A DNA stretch of 21,901 nucleotides from Dehalococcoidales bacterium (lineage in GTDB: Bacteria; Chloroflexota; Dehalococcoidia; E44-bin15). A model generated the notes under the pieces. That model had not been told where the DNA came from and did not search any database. It saw nothing but the letters and a program-made list of their open reading frames with translations. Positions within the stretch are counted from its first letter, which is position 1; every line of letters begins with the position of its first letter. This document shows, piece after piece, positions 9,717-16,245 of the stretch. Both the position numbers and the translations under genes were made by a program. The stretch is taken from the NCBI GenBank assembly GCA_030615555.1, contig JAUWZB010000002.1, forward strand, positions 1 to 21,901, in the 5' to 3' direction.

Positions 9717-9893
9717 CTCCCCCGACTTTACCCTCGCTAATAATTGGTATAGGCGCTCGGTATCGATCTCCGTCCCCCGCGCGATGATGAGCGAATTATA
9801 ACACTGAACGTCCCTTCAAGGAAGGGTACATAGCGGTCGCTTTGTTCCCTCAGCGTGAGAGAAAGCGAAGTAAAAGCTAGCAGGGCGAAGAAG

Positions 9894-9923
9894 TTGACCT
9901 GGTGAACAGAAAAATGCTACAAT
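9894..9923 (+). promoter_or_regulatory. promoter for cooS (extended -10)
   Basis: TTGACC (9894-9899) and TACAAT (9918-9923) are 18 bp apart, and a TG dinucleotide at 9915-9916 gives an extended -10 element. The predicted start is near 9930, leaving a leader of about 40 nt that ends in the purine-rich ribosome site GGAGAGGAAGG (9957-9967) before the ATG at 9971. Prediction only; no regulator site was recognised. Confidence 0.6.
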
Positions 9924-9970
9924 GATATATGGATCGTGAAATCTAACACAATCCCCGGAGAGGAAGGAAA

Positions 9971-11947
9971 ATGGCAGAGCAGAAAAAGACGACTATAGAC
10001 CCCGCAGTAATCGAGATCCTGGAAAAGGCGGAGGCTGAGGGGATCTCCACCGCCTTCGACCGGGCGGAGACCACCAAGCCCTGCCCCATCGGGCATGGGG
10101 GCAGTTGCTGTAAGATTTGCTTTATGGGGCCCTGCCGCCTCACCGGCAAGACGACAGTGGGAATCTGTGGGGCGACCGTGGAGACCGTGGCAGCCAGGAA
10201 CCTGGCTCGAGAGATCGCCGCCGGAGCCGCCGCCCACTCCGACCACGGTCGCGACATGGCTCACACCCTGATCGCCGCCGCCGAGGGAAAGGCTGCCGAC
10301 TATCAGATAAAGGATGAGAAGAAACTTAAAAACGTGGCTAGGCATTTGGGTGTGGAAACGGAGGGGCGCTCCAAGGAGGAGATCGCCATCGATGTGGGCA
10401 GAAAGGCGCTCGCCGAGTTCGGTCGCCAGGAGGGGGAGATTCTCTATGTCAGGCGCGCCCCGCAAAAGCGCCAGGAGATTTGGCGAAAGCTAGGTATTAC
10501 CCCCAGGGGTATTGACCGGGAGATCGTGGAGACCCTTCATCGCACCCATATGGGGAATGACCAGGACGCCGAGCATATCCTTGACCATGCTATGAGAACA
10601 GCTTTAGGCGATGGCTGGGGAGGCTCGATGCTCTCCACTGACATTAGCGACATCCTCTTCGGCACCCCGGGGCCGGTGGCCGCAAGGAGCAACTTCGGCA
10701 TCCTGAAGGAGGATGAGGTAAATATAGTGGTGCACGGTCACGAGCCCACCCTCTCCGAGATGATCGTGGTTGCCGCCAGCGACCCGGAGCTCATCGAATA
10801 CGCCAGGTCCAAGGGAGCCCAGGGGATAAACCTGACGGGCATCTGCTGCACCGCCAACGAGATCCTGATGCGCCAGGGGATACCGGTGGTGGGCAACTTC
10901 CTTTCCCAGGAGCTGGCCATCGTTACCGGTGCGATCGACGCCATGATAGTGGACATCCAGTGTATCATGCAGGGGATTCAGGCAGTCTCCGAGCGCTTCC
11001 ACACCAAGATCATCACCACCTCACCAAAGGCCCATATCACAGGTGCAATGCGCATTGAGTTCGATGAGCATAACGCTCTGGAAATCGCAAGGCAGATCAT
11101 AAGAGTCGCTATCGATAACTTCCCCAATCGGGAAAAAGAGAAGGTTCACATCCCCGATTATGTCGACCACTTGGTAGCCGGCTTCTCCCATGAGTATATC
11201 GCCTACATGCAGGGAGGGATCTATCGCGAGTCCTTCCGCCCCCTGAACGATGCCATAATGCAGGGGAGGATTCGCGGCGCCGCCGGTGTGGTGGGTTGCA
11301 ATAACCCCAGGGTGACCCAAGATGATCCCCATCTTTATGTCGTGAAGGAGCTAATCAAAAACGATGTGCTGGTGGTGACCACGGGTTGTAATGCCATCGC
11401 CTGCGCCAAGCAAGGCTTGCTCACCCCGGAGGTGATGGACTACGCCGGACCAGGGCTCAGGGAGGTCTGCCAGACGATCGGCGTCCCACCGGTGCTTCAT
11501 GTGGGCTCCTGTGTCGATAACTCGAGAATCCTCACCGTGCTCACCCAGTGTGCTACGGAAGGCGGGCTAGGCGAGGACATCAGCGACCTTCCAGTGGCCG
11601 GATTCGCCCCCGAGTGGATGAGTGAGAAAGCCCTTTCTATCGGGGCTTACTTTGTGGCCTCCGGCGTTACCACCTGGATGGGCGTGGGCTCTCCCGTTGC
11701 CGGCAGTGAGACGGTTACCAAGATAATTACCGAGGGGTGGAAGGAGAAGGTGGGTGCCGCCTATTACTTTGAGCCTGATCCAGAAAAGGCGGTGAGCGAG
11801 GCGCTGGCACATATTGATGCCAAGAGGGCTGCACTGAAGCTTGAGGGATATAGCCCCACCCGATATGCCAAGAGCGAGACCTACCTCCCCGGCGATTACC
11901 TTTCTGATGAGGAGTTTATGGCGGGGAGCTATACAAGGTCGCGTTAA
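9971..11947 (+). CDS. cooS: Anaerobic Ni-Fe carbon-monoxide dehydrogenase catalytic subunit
   Basis: A complete 658-residue CooS-type enzyme that interconverts CO and CO2 at a Ni-Fe-S C-cluster. All metal ligands known from Carboxydothermus CODH-II are present by position. The inter-subunit D-cluster has C38 and C46, and the B-cluster has C47, C50, C55 and C66. The C-cluster ligands are H257 (VHGHEP), C293 (GICCTAN), C331 (DIQCIM), C443 (VGCNNP), C473 (TTGCNA) and C514 (VGSCVD). The enzyme should therefore be active as a homodimer. The length is slightly above the usual 620-640. No cooC, cooF, hydrogenase or acetyl-CoA synthase genes lie beside it, so this is a stand-alone copy; its electron partner and physiological direction cannot be told here. 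It has its own promoter and a strong ribosome site. Confidence 0.96.
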   Translation: MAEQKKTTIDPAVIEILEKAEAEGISTAFDRAETTKPCPIGHGGSCCKICFMGPCRLTGKTTVGICGATVETVAARNLAREIAAGAAAHSDHGRDMAHTLIAAAEGKAADYQIKDEKKLKNVARHLGVETEGRSKEEIAIDVGRKALAEFGRQEGEILYVRRAPQKRQEIWRKLGITPRGIDREIVETLHRTHMGNDQDAEHILDHAMRTALGDGWGGSMLSTDISDILFGTPGPVAARSNFGILKEDEVNIVVHGHEPTLSEMIVVAASDPELIEYARSKGAQGINLTGICCTANEILMRQGIPVVGNFLSQELAIVTGAIDAMIVDIQCIMQGIQAVSERFHTKIITTSPKAHITGAMRIEFDEHNALEIARQIIRVAIDNFPNREKEKVHIPDYVDHLVAGFSHEYIAYMQGGIYRESFRPLNDAIMQGRIRGAAGVVGCNNPRVTQDDPHLYVVKELIKNDVLVVTTGCNAIACAKQGLLTPEVMDYAGPGLREVCQTIGVPPVLHVGSCVDNSRILTVLTQCATEGGLGEDISDLPVAGFAPEWMSEKALSIGAYFVASGVTTWMGVGSPVAGSETVTKIITEGWKEKVGAAYYFEPDPEKAVSEALAHIDAKRAALKLEGYSPTRYAKSETYLPGDYLSDEEFMAGSYTRSR

Positions 11948-11967
11948 TGCCTCATAGTGCCCGACAC

Positions 11968-12009
11968 TTTAGTCGCTTCTCCCAGTACGAAAAAGGGGAA
12001 GCGACTAAA
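11968..12009 (+). terminator. long hairpin after cooS (terminator-like, weak U-tract)
   Basis: A 15-bp inverted repeat pairs 11968-11982 with 11995-12009 (one G-U pair) around a 12-nt loop, 20 bp after the cooS stop. The outer 11 bp (TTTAGTCGCTT / AAGCGACTAAA) are perfect. Neither strand has a good run of T after the stem, so it may terminate weakly, protect the 3' end, or mark the border between the convergent cooS and epimerase transcripts. Confidence 0.5.
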
Positions 12010-12118
12010 ATTTAAAGAGGCTTGCATCGGTCTGGTTACTCGAGAGATTGCGTCAACCACATAGTCCCGATAAATCTTGCGGATCATTCTCACGTGGGAC
12101 CGGTTATTAACCTCTTTA

Positions 12119-13558
12119 TCATTTGTTGGGGCGGTATAAGTACTCAACACATTGAGATTCGTCTTTATCATGATTATAGTAGTAAATCTCAGCTATGGCT
12201 GGGTCAACCTTGGCGATGGCATCCCAGTTCCACGGCGGGGGCATACACTCGGGGCACCAGTGCCCGGCTAGAAGAGGTCTGGGGATAGCCTCAAACTCAT
12301 GTCCGAAGCCGCATTTCCATTTGAGCTTCGATTTAATGTCTACATACTCTGTTGAGAGACATTGACCGCCCCTTGCTTTGGCCAGTTTTTGCATGTCTTC
12401 CAGCGTATATTCTTTAGTCTGCGCATCCTCCTTAGTCTCCAGTTCTTTGCTCTCATCTTCAACAACGTAGTCATCCCAGCCGGGAATATTTCCCCACGCT
12501 TCGCGGCTACCGAAAAACGCTTTGATCTTCTCCTCATCGTTGTTCTCTATCCAGTGCAGGGGGTCTGCCAGTCTCTTCATAAATGCTTTGACGACAAAAG
12601 TGGGGGCGATGCTTGAGCCTAGTTTCAAATACAGCGGGATGGTATCCTCTACCTGCTTTACCTGATCCTCATACGAATGCCGCCAGTGGCCCAGGTATTT
12701 GTTGAGGACCCAACTGTCCTCATACCAGCCGCAGTGGAAATTCCTTATACCGAACCAGTTGCGGGGCATTATCTTCCTATAGTCCCCTAAACCGAAGATT
12801 TTGAAAAATCGTTCGAGATAATCACTGTAGATAAACCTGCATGATGGGCCGCCTCCCATGTTATACACCCTGCCGTAAAACTCATCGGGGCACTCCAGGG
12901 TTTGGACCAGGCCATATCCGGCATCCGCGCTGGTTATAAGTTCAATATGGGTATTAGGAGGCTGGTGGAACATGATTGGATCCATAAGAGAGTATACATT
13001 CGGGATAGCGATAAAAGTCTGCCGCATTGAGGCCCAGTATTTTAGACCCGATTCGATAACTGCTCTCTCTGCAGCTATTTTTGTCGTGGCGTAAAAGTCA
13101 CCAACACTTGGTTTGAGAGGGTCGCCAACCTTGATCCATTGAACAGGTGGAAGCCGATCTCCGTATTCAGCTACGGAACCGATATAAACGAGCCGGACAT
13201 TGTCGCCATTGTTTGGCTGCTTCTTAATCGCGGCGATTATATTTTCGGTGCCGCCGAGATTTATCCTTCTACAACGTGGCGGGTTGTAGTCTGCCGCCGG
13301 GGAGATGAACGCGCCCGGATGGAGGACGTGATCCGCTCCATTAACAGCCTCCAATACATCAACGGGATTTCGTAAATCCCCCCAAACGATCCTTAATCCT
13401 TCCTGGCCCTCATATCGTTTAAAAGCCCTCTTGTTTTTCGTGGAAGGTCTGAGCAGAAGTACGATGTCATATTTATCTCTCCTTCTAAGTAGCGCTTTAA
13501 AGGCCTCGCCGCCCATAGAGCCGGATGCGCCGGTAAGCAATACTTTTTTCTTTGCCAG
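12119..13558 (-). CDS. NAD-dependent epimerase/dehydratase (extended SDR) fused to a C-terminal zinc finger
   Basis: The N-terminal part is an extended short-chain dehydrogenase. It has the Rossmann motif TGASGSMGG (about residues 9-17), catalytic S128 in YIGSVAEYGD, and Y156xxxK160 in FYATTKIAAER (numbered from the CTG start). After about residue 370 comes an acidic linker, then a short domain with LSTEYVDIKSKLKWKC. Its zinc-type ligands are C416, H420, C435 and C438 (CGFGH ... HWCPEC), a treble-clef-like finger. The start is set at CTG 13558: AGGAGG lies five bases upstream, and the resulting LAKKKVLLTG is a canonical SDR N terminus. The next in-frame start, TTG 13540, is 23 bases from that site and would remove the first strand. 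The substrate is unknown; no sugar-nucleotide genes are nearby. A -10-like TATAAT at 13612-13607 may drive it. Confidence 0.82.
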   Translation of the reverse strand: MAKKKVLLTGASGSMGGEAFKALLRRRDKYDIVLLLRPSTKNKRAFKRYEGQEGLRIVWGDLRNPVDVLEAVNGADHVLHPGAFISPAADYNPPRCRRINLGGTENIIAAIKKQPNNGDNVRLVYIGSVAEYGDRLPPVQWIKVGDPLKPSVGDFYATTKIAAERAVIESGLKYWASMRQTFIAIPNVYSLMDPIMFHQPPNTHIELITSADAGYGLVQTLECPDEFYGRVYNMGGGPSCRFIYSDYLERFFKIFGLGDYRKIMPRNWFGIRNFHCGWYEDSWVLNKYLGHWRHSYEDQVKQVEDTIPLYLKLGSSIAPTFVVKAFMKRLADPLHWIENNDEEKIKAFFGSREAWGNIPGWDDYVVEDESKELETKEDAQTKEYTLEDMQKLAKARGGQCLSTEYVDIKSKLKWKCGFGHEFEAIPRPLLAGHWCPECMPPPWNWDAIAKVDPAIAEIYYYNHDKDESQCVEYLYRPNK

Positions 13559-13628
13559 TTTCTCCTCCTCAGGTTACATTGCTATAATACGCCTTCGCCC
13601 TCTTATATTATACTTCAAGTCTGGTGGA

Positions 13629-14339
13629 TCAGGGAATCCGGTTGCTCGGTCGGATAACCCCCTGCTCCTTAAGGCTCACATATCGCTGCTCGCCGATGAT
13701 CATGTGGTCCAGAACCTCGATGTCCAGCATCCTCCCTGCCGCTACAATCTGTTCGGTGACCGCGATGTCCTCAGGGCTGGGATCGGGGTCCCCTGAGGGG
13801 TGATTGTGCACCACGATGATCGCCGGGCAGTTCTCCCGCACCGCCTCTCGAAAGAGCTCGCTGGGGCGAATCAACGATGTGTTCACACTCCCCTTATAGA
13901 CCTCGGATATGGATATTACCTGATTCTTGGAGTTGAGGAGCACCACCCTGAGCTGCTCCTGGTCGAGAAAACCCATCTCAGCCATGAGAAGGTTAGCCAC
14001 ATCCTGAGGGGAGCGGACCACTGCTCTTTCTTCAGGCTGGGTGGAGGTCAGCCTCCGCCCCAGCTCCAGGGCGGCCTTGAGCTGAGCGGCCTTGGCCTGA
14101 CCCACGCCCCGCTCGGTGCAAAGCTCGCCACAGCTCGCCCGGGCGAGACCGGCGAGGCCGCCAAATCTTGTGAGCACCCTGGTCGCAAGCCCGAGCACGT
14201 TCTCCGAAGCGGTGCCGGTACGTAGGATAATCGCCAGGAGCTCGCTGTTTGAGAGTGAGGCGGGACCGCTATCCTTGAGCCGCTCCCTGGGCCGCTCGCC
14301 GGCAGGTAGCTCACTGATCCTGAGATGATATTCCACCAC
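13629..14339 (-). CDS. radC: RadC family protein (JAMM/MPN domain)
   Basis: A 236-residue protein of normal RadC length. It has an N-terminal helix-hairpin-helix region (about 30-95, with LSNSELLAIILRTGT and a GVGQAKAAQLKAA hairpin) and a C-terminal JAB1/MPN metalloprotease-like domain. The JAMM ligands are H178, H180 and D191 in HNHPSGDPDPSPED. RadC was named as a DNA repair gene, but its biochemical role remains uncertain. The start is GTG 14339, directly followed by a second GTG; GAGGTG (14352-14347) lies seven bases upstream. It is 22 bp downstream of the first ABM gene on the same strand, so it could be the tail of the long ribosomal transcript. Confidence 0.93.
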   Translation of the reverse strand: MVEYHLRISELPAGERPRERLKDSGPASLSNSELLAIILRTGTASENVLGLATRVLTRFGGLAGLARASCGELCTERGVGQAKAAQLKAALELGRRLTSTQPEERAVVRSPQDVANLLMAEMGFLDQEQLRVVLLNSKNQVISISEVYKGSVNTSLIRPSELFREAVRENCPAIIVVHNHPSGDPDPSPEDIAVTEQIVAAGRMLDIEVLDHMIIGEQRYVSLKEQGVIRPSNRIP

Positions 14340-14361
14340 GGCTGAGCACCTCAGGCCTACT

Positions 14362-14673
14362 TCAGATACCCTCAGGCAGCGAGGCCCATGGTTCCGTGAA
14401 AACAGCCACTTTAGATGGAGTGTTTAACAGGGACTCGAGCTTGGTCAAAATCTCCAGGCGATCGGGGTCGTTCTCCCAGGCCCTCCAGTCCTGCAGGCTG
14501 TGCCATGTGCTGATCACAAGATGCGTCCCCGGCTTGTCAACGGAGGTCAGCGTTTCTCCCGTTACATACCCCGGCTGAGCAACCGCTCTCGCTCTCAGTC
14601 GCCTCAGCAGCTCCAGTAACTCGCCTTGCTGGTCCGGACTTACCGTACGTTCCATGATAATCTTTACCGTCAT
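14362..14673 (-). CDS. ABM-family monooxygenase-like protein, copy 1
   Basis: A 103-residue single-domain dimeric alpha/beta-barrel protein of the antibiotic biosynthesis monooxygenase (ABM) superfamily. This is shown by an N-terminal strand (VKIIMERTV), a helix with LLRRLRARAVAQPGYVTGETL, and the typical W-rich stretch HLVISTWHSLQDWRAWENDP. ABM domains include quinol oxidases, haem-degrading enzymes and unassigned stress proteins, and no specific substrate can be given. It is about 78% identical (80 of 103 residues by eye) to the adjacent upstream copy, so it is a tandem duplicate. The ATG at 14673 is preceded by AGAGGAGGA. The 49-bp gap between the copies carries an L10-leader-like motif. 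Confidence 0.85.
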   Translation of the reverse strand: MTVKIIMERTVSPDQQGELLELLRRLRARAVAQPGYVTGETLTSVDKPGTHLVISTWHSLQDWRAWENDPDRLEILTKLESLLNTPSKVAVFTEPWASLPEGI

Positions 14674-14698
14674 TGCTGCATCCTCCTCTAAAAGCGAT

Positions 14699-14721
14699 TT
14701 AAGCCCCTAGCGGCACCCGCT
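14699..14721 (-). promoter_or_regulatory. L10-leader-like sequence motif between the two ABM genes
   Basis: On the minus strand this reads AGCGGGTGCC, five bases, then GGGCTTAA. The same two blocks occur with a four-base gap in the rplJ leader (16293-16272). A flanking stem is possible between AAGAGCG just upstream and CGCTTTT just downstream. The 3' half of the L10 leader (the ACCCGCCGAGG part) is missing, so this is at most a partial binding site or a decayed copy. Confidence 0.45.
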
Positions 14722-14722
14722 C

Positions 14723-15034
14723 TTATATACTCTCAGGCAACGGGGCCCATGGTTCCATGCAAACAGTCACTTTAGGTGGGGTGGTTAAGATGGCTTCGAT
14801 TTTGGTCAAAATCTCCAGGCGGTCGGGGTGACTCTCCCAGGTCTTCCAATCCGGCAGGCTGTTCCATGTGCTGACAACGATATGCGTCCCCGGCTTGTCG
14901 ATGGAGGTCAGCGTTTCTCCCGTTACATAGCCCGGCTGAGCAACCGCTCTCGCTCTCAGTTGCCTCAATAGCAACAGTAACTCACCTTGCTGGTCCGGAT
15001 TTACCGTACGTTCCATGATAACCTTTACTGTCAT
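14723..15034 (-). CDS. ABM-family monooxygenase-like protein, copy 2
   Basis: A paralogue of the next gene, with the same ABM layout (VKVIMERTV, AVAQPGYVTGETL, HIVVSTWNSLPDWKTWE). Two ATGs are possible. The one at 15034 is preferred: GGGGG (15047-15043) is eight bases away, and it gives MTVK and 103 residues, exactly matching the paralogue. The ATG at 15040 would be only two bases from that ribosome site. The gene begins 17 bp after the rplL stop with no terminator visible between them, so it is probably transcribed by read-through from the ribosomal operon. Differences from copy 1 are mostly conservative and concentrated in the C-terminal half; no key residue seems lost, so both copies may work, perhaps as a heterodimer. 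Confidence 0.85.
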   Translation of the reverse strand: MTVKVIMERTVNPDQQGELLLLLRQLRARAVAQPGYVTGETLTSIDKPGTHIVVSTWNSLPDWKTWESHPDRLEILTKIEAILTTPPKVTVCMEPWAPLPESI

Positions 15035-15051
15035 TGCCATATCCCCCGAAG

Positions 15052-15672
15052 CTATTTGACCTCAACGGTGGCCCCTGCGGCCTCCAGTTTCTCCTTCAGC
15101 GTGGCGACCTCATCTTTACTAATGCCCTCCTTCACCGTTGTGGGGGCAGCTTCCACCAGGTCCTTGGATTCTTTGAGCCCGAGGCCGGTTACCTCGCGCA
15201 CCGTCTTGATCACATTGATCTTGTTGGCACCGACATCTTTAAGCATCACGGTGAATTCTGCCTTCTCCTCCACCTCAGGGGGGGCAGCCTCTGCGGTAGC
15301 GGCGGGCGCTGCTACCGCCACCGGAGCCGCAGCGCTGACGCCGAACTCCGCCTCCAGGGTCTTGACCAGCTCGCTGAGCTCAAGCACGGTCATGTTCTTG
15401 ATGGCCGTGATGAGCTCATCTTTGGTCATCGTCCTCCCTTCCTTGGTAGCGGCAGGCTTTGGTGCCGCCTGCTTGGTTTCCTTCTGCTTTTTCGGCTCCT
15501 CTACCTTCTCCTCAGCCCTCGCCTCGACTGTCTCCTCCGCCTCCTCCTCTACCTTCGCCTTTACTTTCTGCTTTTTCGGTTCCTTTGGCTCCTCCTCCAC
15601 TTTCGCCTCGCCCGTCTCCTCCACCTTTTCCTCTTCCTTCTCTTCCACCTTCTGCTCTAGCTCCTCAGCCAT
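15052..15672 (-). CDS. rplL: 50S ribosomal protein L7/L12 with a Glu/Lys-rich N-terminal extension
   Basis: Residues 82-206 form a complete L7/L12. They comprise the L10-binding dimerisation domain (MTKDELITAIKNMTVLELSE), an Ala/Pro-rich hinge, and the C-terminal factor-binding domain with EKAEFTVMLKDVGANKINVIK and GLGLKESKDLVE. L7/L12 forms the ribosomal stalk that recruits translational GTPases. Usual length is about 120-130; here 81 residues rich in E, K, V and A precede the domain. The outer ATG at 15672 has a near-perfect AAGGAGG and lies one base after the rplJ stop, so it is surely used. An internal ATG at 15429 also has a strong purine-rich site (GGAAGG/GGGAGG, 15442-15433) and would give a standard 125-residue L7/L12. 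Two isoforms are therefore possible. Confidence 0.93.
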   Translation of the reverse strand: MAEELEQKVEEKEEEKVEETGEAKVEEEPKEPKKQKVKAKVEEEAEETVEARAEEKVEEPKKQKETKQAAPKPAATKEGRTMTKDELITAIKNMTVLELSELVKTLEAEFGVSAAAPVAVAAPAATAEAAPPEVEEKAEFTVMLKDVGANKINVIKTVREVTGLGLKESKDLVEAAPTTVKEGISKDEVATLKEKLEAAGATVEVK

Positions 15673-15673
15673 T

Positions 15674-16198
15674 TTATCCTCCTTCCAATTGTTTTCTGCG
15701 TGCAACCAGTAGGCCCAAAAGGCCGGTTATGTTTGCATTAAGCACATAGACCAGGGCGAAGATACTCCCCTGCATCCCGCTCAACAGCTTGGCGATCAAA
15801 ACCTCCTTCGGGGGCAGGGTAGCCAGTGTTGTTACCTCAGCGGCGCTGAGCACCCGCTGCTCCAGCAGTCCACCCCTAATCCTGAGCTCGCTTTTGGCGG
15901 AGCGGATGTAATCGATCAAGGCCTTGGCGGGCGCCACGACATCGCCATAGCCGAAGGCGATCGCGCTGGGACCCTCGATAATGCTGGTGAGCCCTTCTTT
16001 ACCTGCCTGCTCGGCAGCAAAACGAGCCAGGGTATTCTTAATCACCCGGTATTCGATCTCCTCCTGGCGTAGTTTACGCCGCAGCTCGGTCATCTCCGCC
16101 ACCGAGAGCCCGCGATAGTTCGTGGTGATGACGATAGTAGAGCGCTCCAGCTTCTGGGCCAGCTCGCTAACTGCCTGCTTCTTCTCATCCAGACGCAT
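15674..16198 (-). CDS. rplJ: 50S ribosomal protein L10
   Basis: A 174-residue L10 of normal length. The N-terminal rRNA-binding domain has SELAQKLERSTIVITTNYRGLSV and ELRRKLRQEEIEYRVIKNTL, then SIIEGPSAIAF. The C-terminal helix, which carries L7/L12 dimers, ends GLLGLLVARRKQLEGG. The ATG at 16198 is preceded by AGGTGAGGT. The stop is one base from the rplL start, so synthesis of L10 and L7/L12 is coupled. An L10 leader RNA with an overlapping terminator lies just upstream, which implies autogenous control by the L10-L12 complex. Confidence 0.97.
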   Translation of the reverse strand: MRLDEKKQAVSELAQKLERSTIVITTNYRGLSVAEMTELRRKLRQEEIEYRVIKNTLARFAAEQAGKEGLTSIIEGPSAIAFGYGDVVAPAKALIDYIRSAKSELRIRGGLLEQRVLSAAEVTTLATLPPKEVLIAKLLSGMQGSIFALVYVLNANITGLLGLLVARRKQLEGG

Positions 16199-16210
16199 AC
16201 CTCACCTCTT

Positions 16211-16245
16211 AAAGAAAAAGTCCCTGCGCCATAGACCCAAGGACT
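16211..16245 (-). terminator. intrinsic terminator/attenuator in the rplJ leader
   Basis: On the minus strand an 8-bp stem, AGTCCTTG with CAGGGACT (16245-16238 and 16226-16219, one G-U), has an 11-nt loop and is followed directly by TTTTTCTTT. It lies 13 bp before the rplJ start. Its loop holds the 3' arm of the L10 leader closing stem (16236-16228), so the leader fold and this terminator should compete, as expected for transcription attenuation. Confidence 0.7.

Noticed and set aside
15034..15749. Ser/Pro-rich or Leu/Arg-rich plus-strand frames opposite rplL
   Set aside because: They are the mirror image of the low-complexity Glu/Lys codons of the L7/L12 extension.
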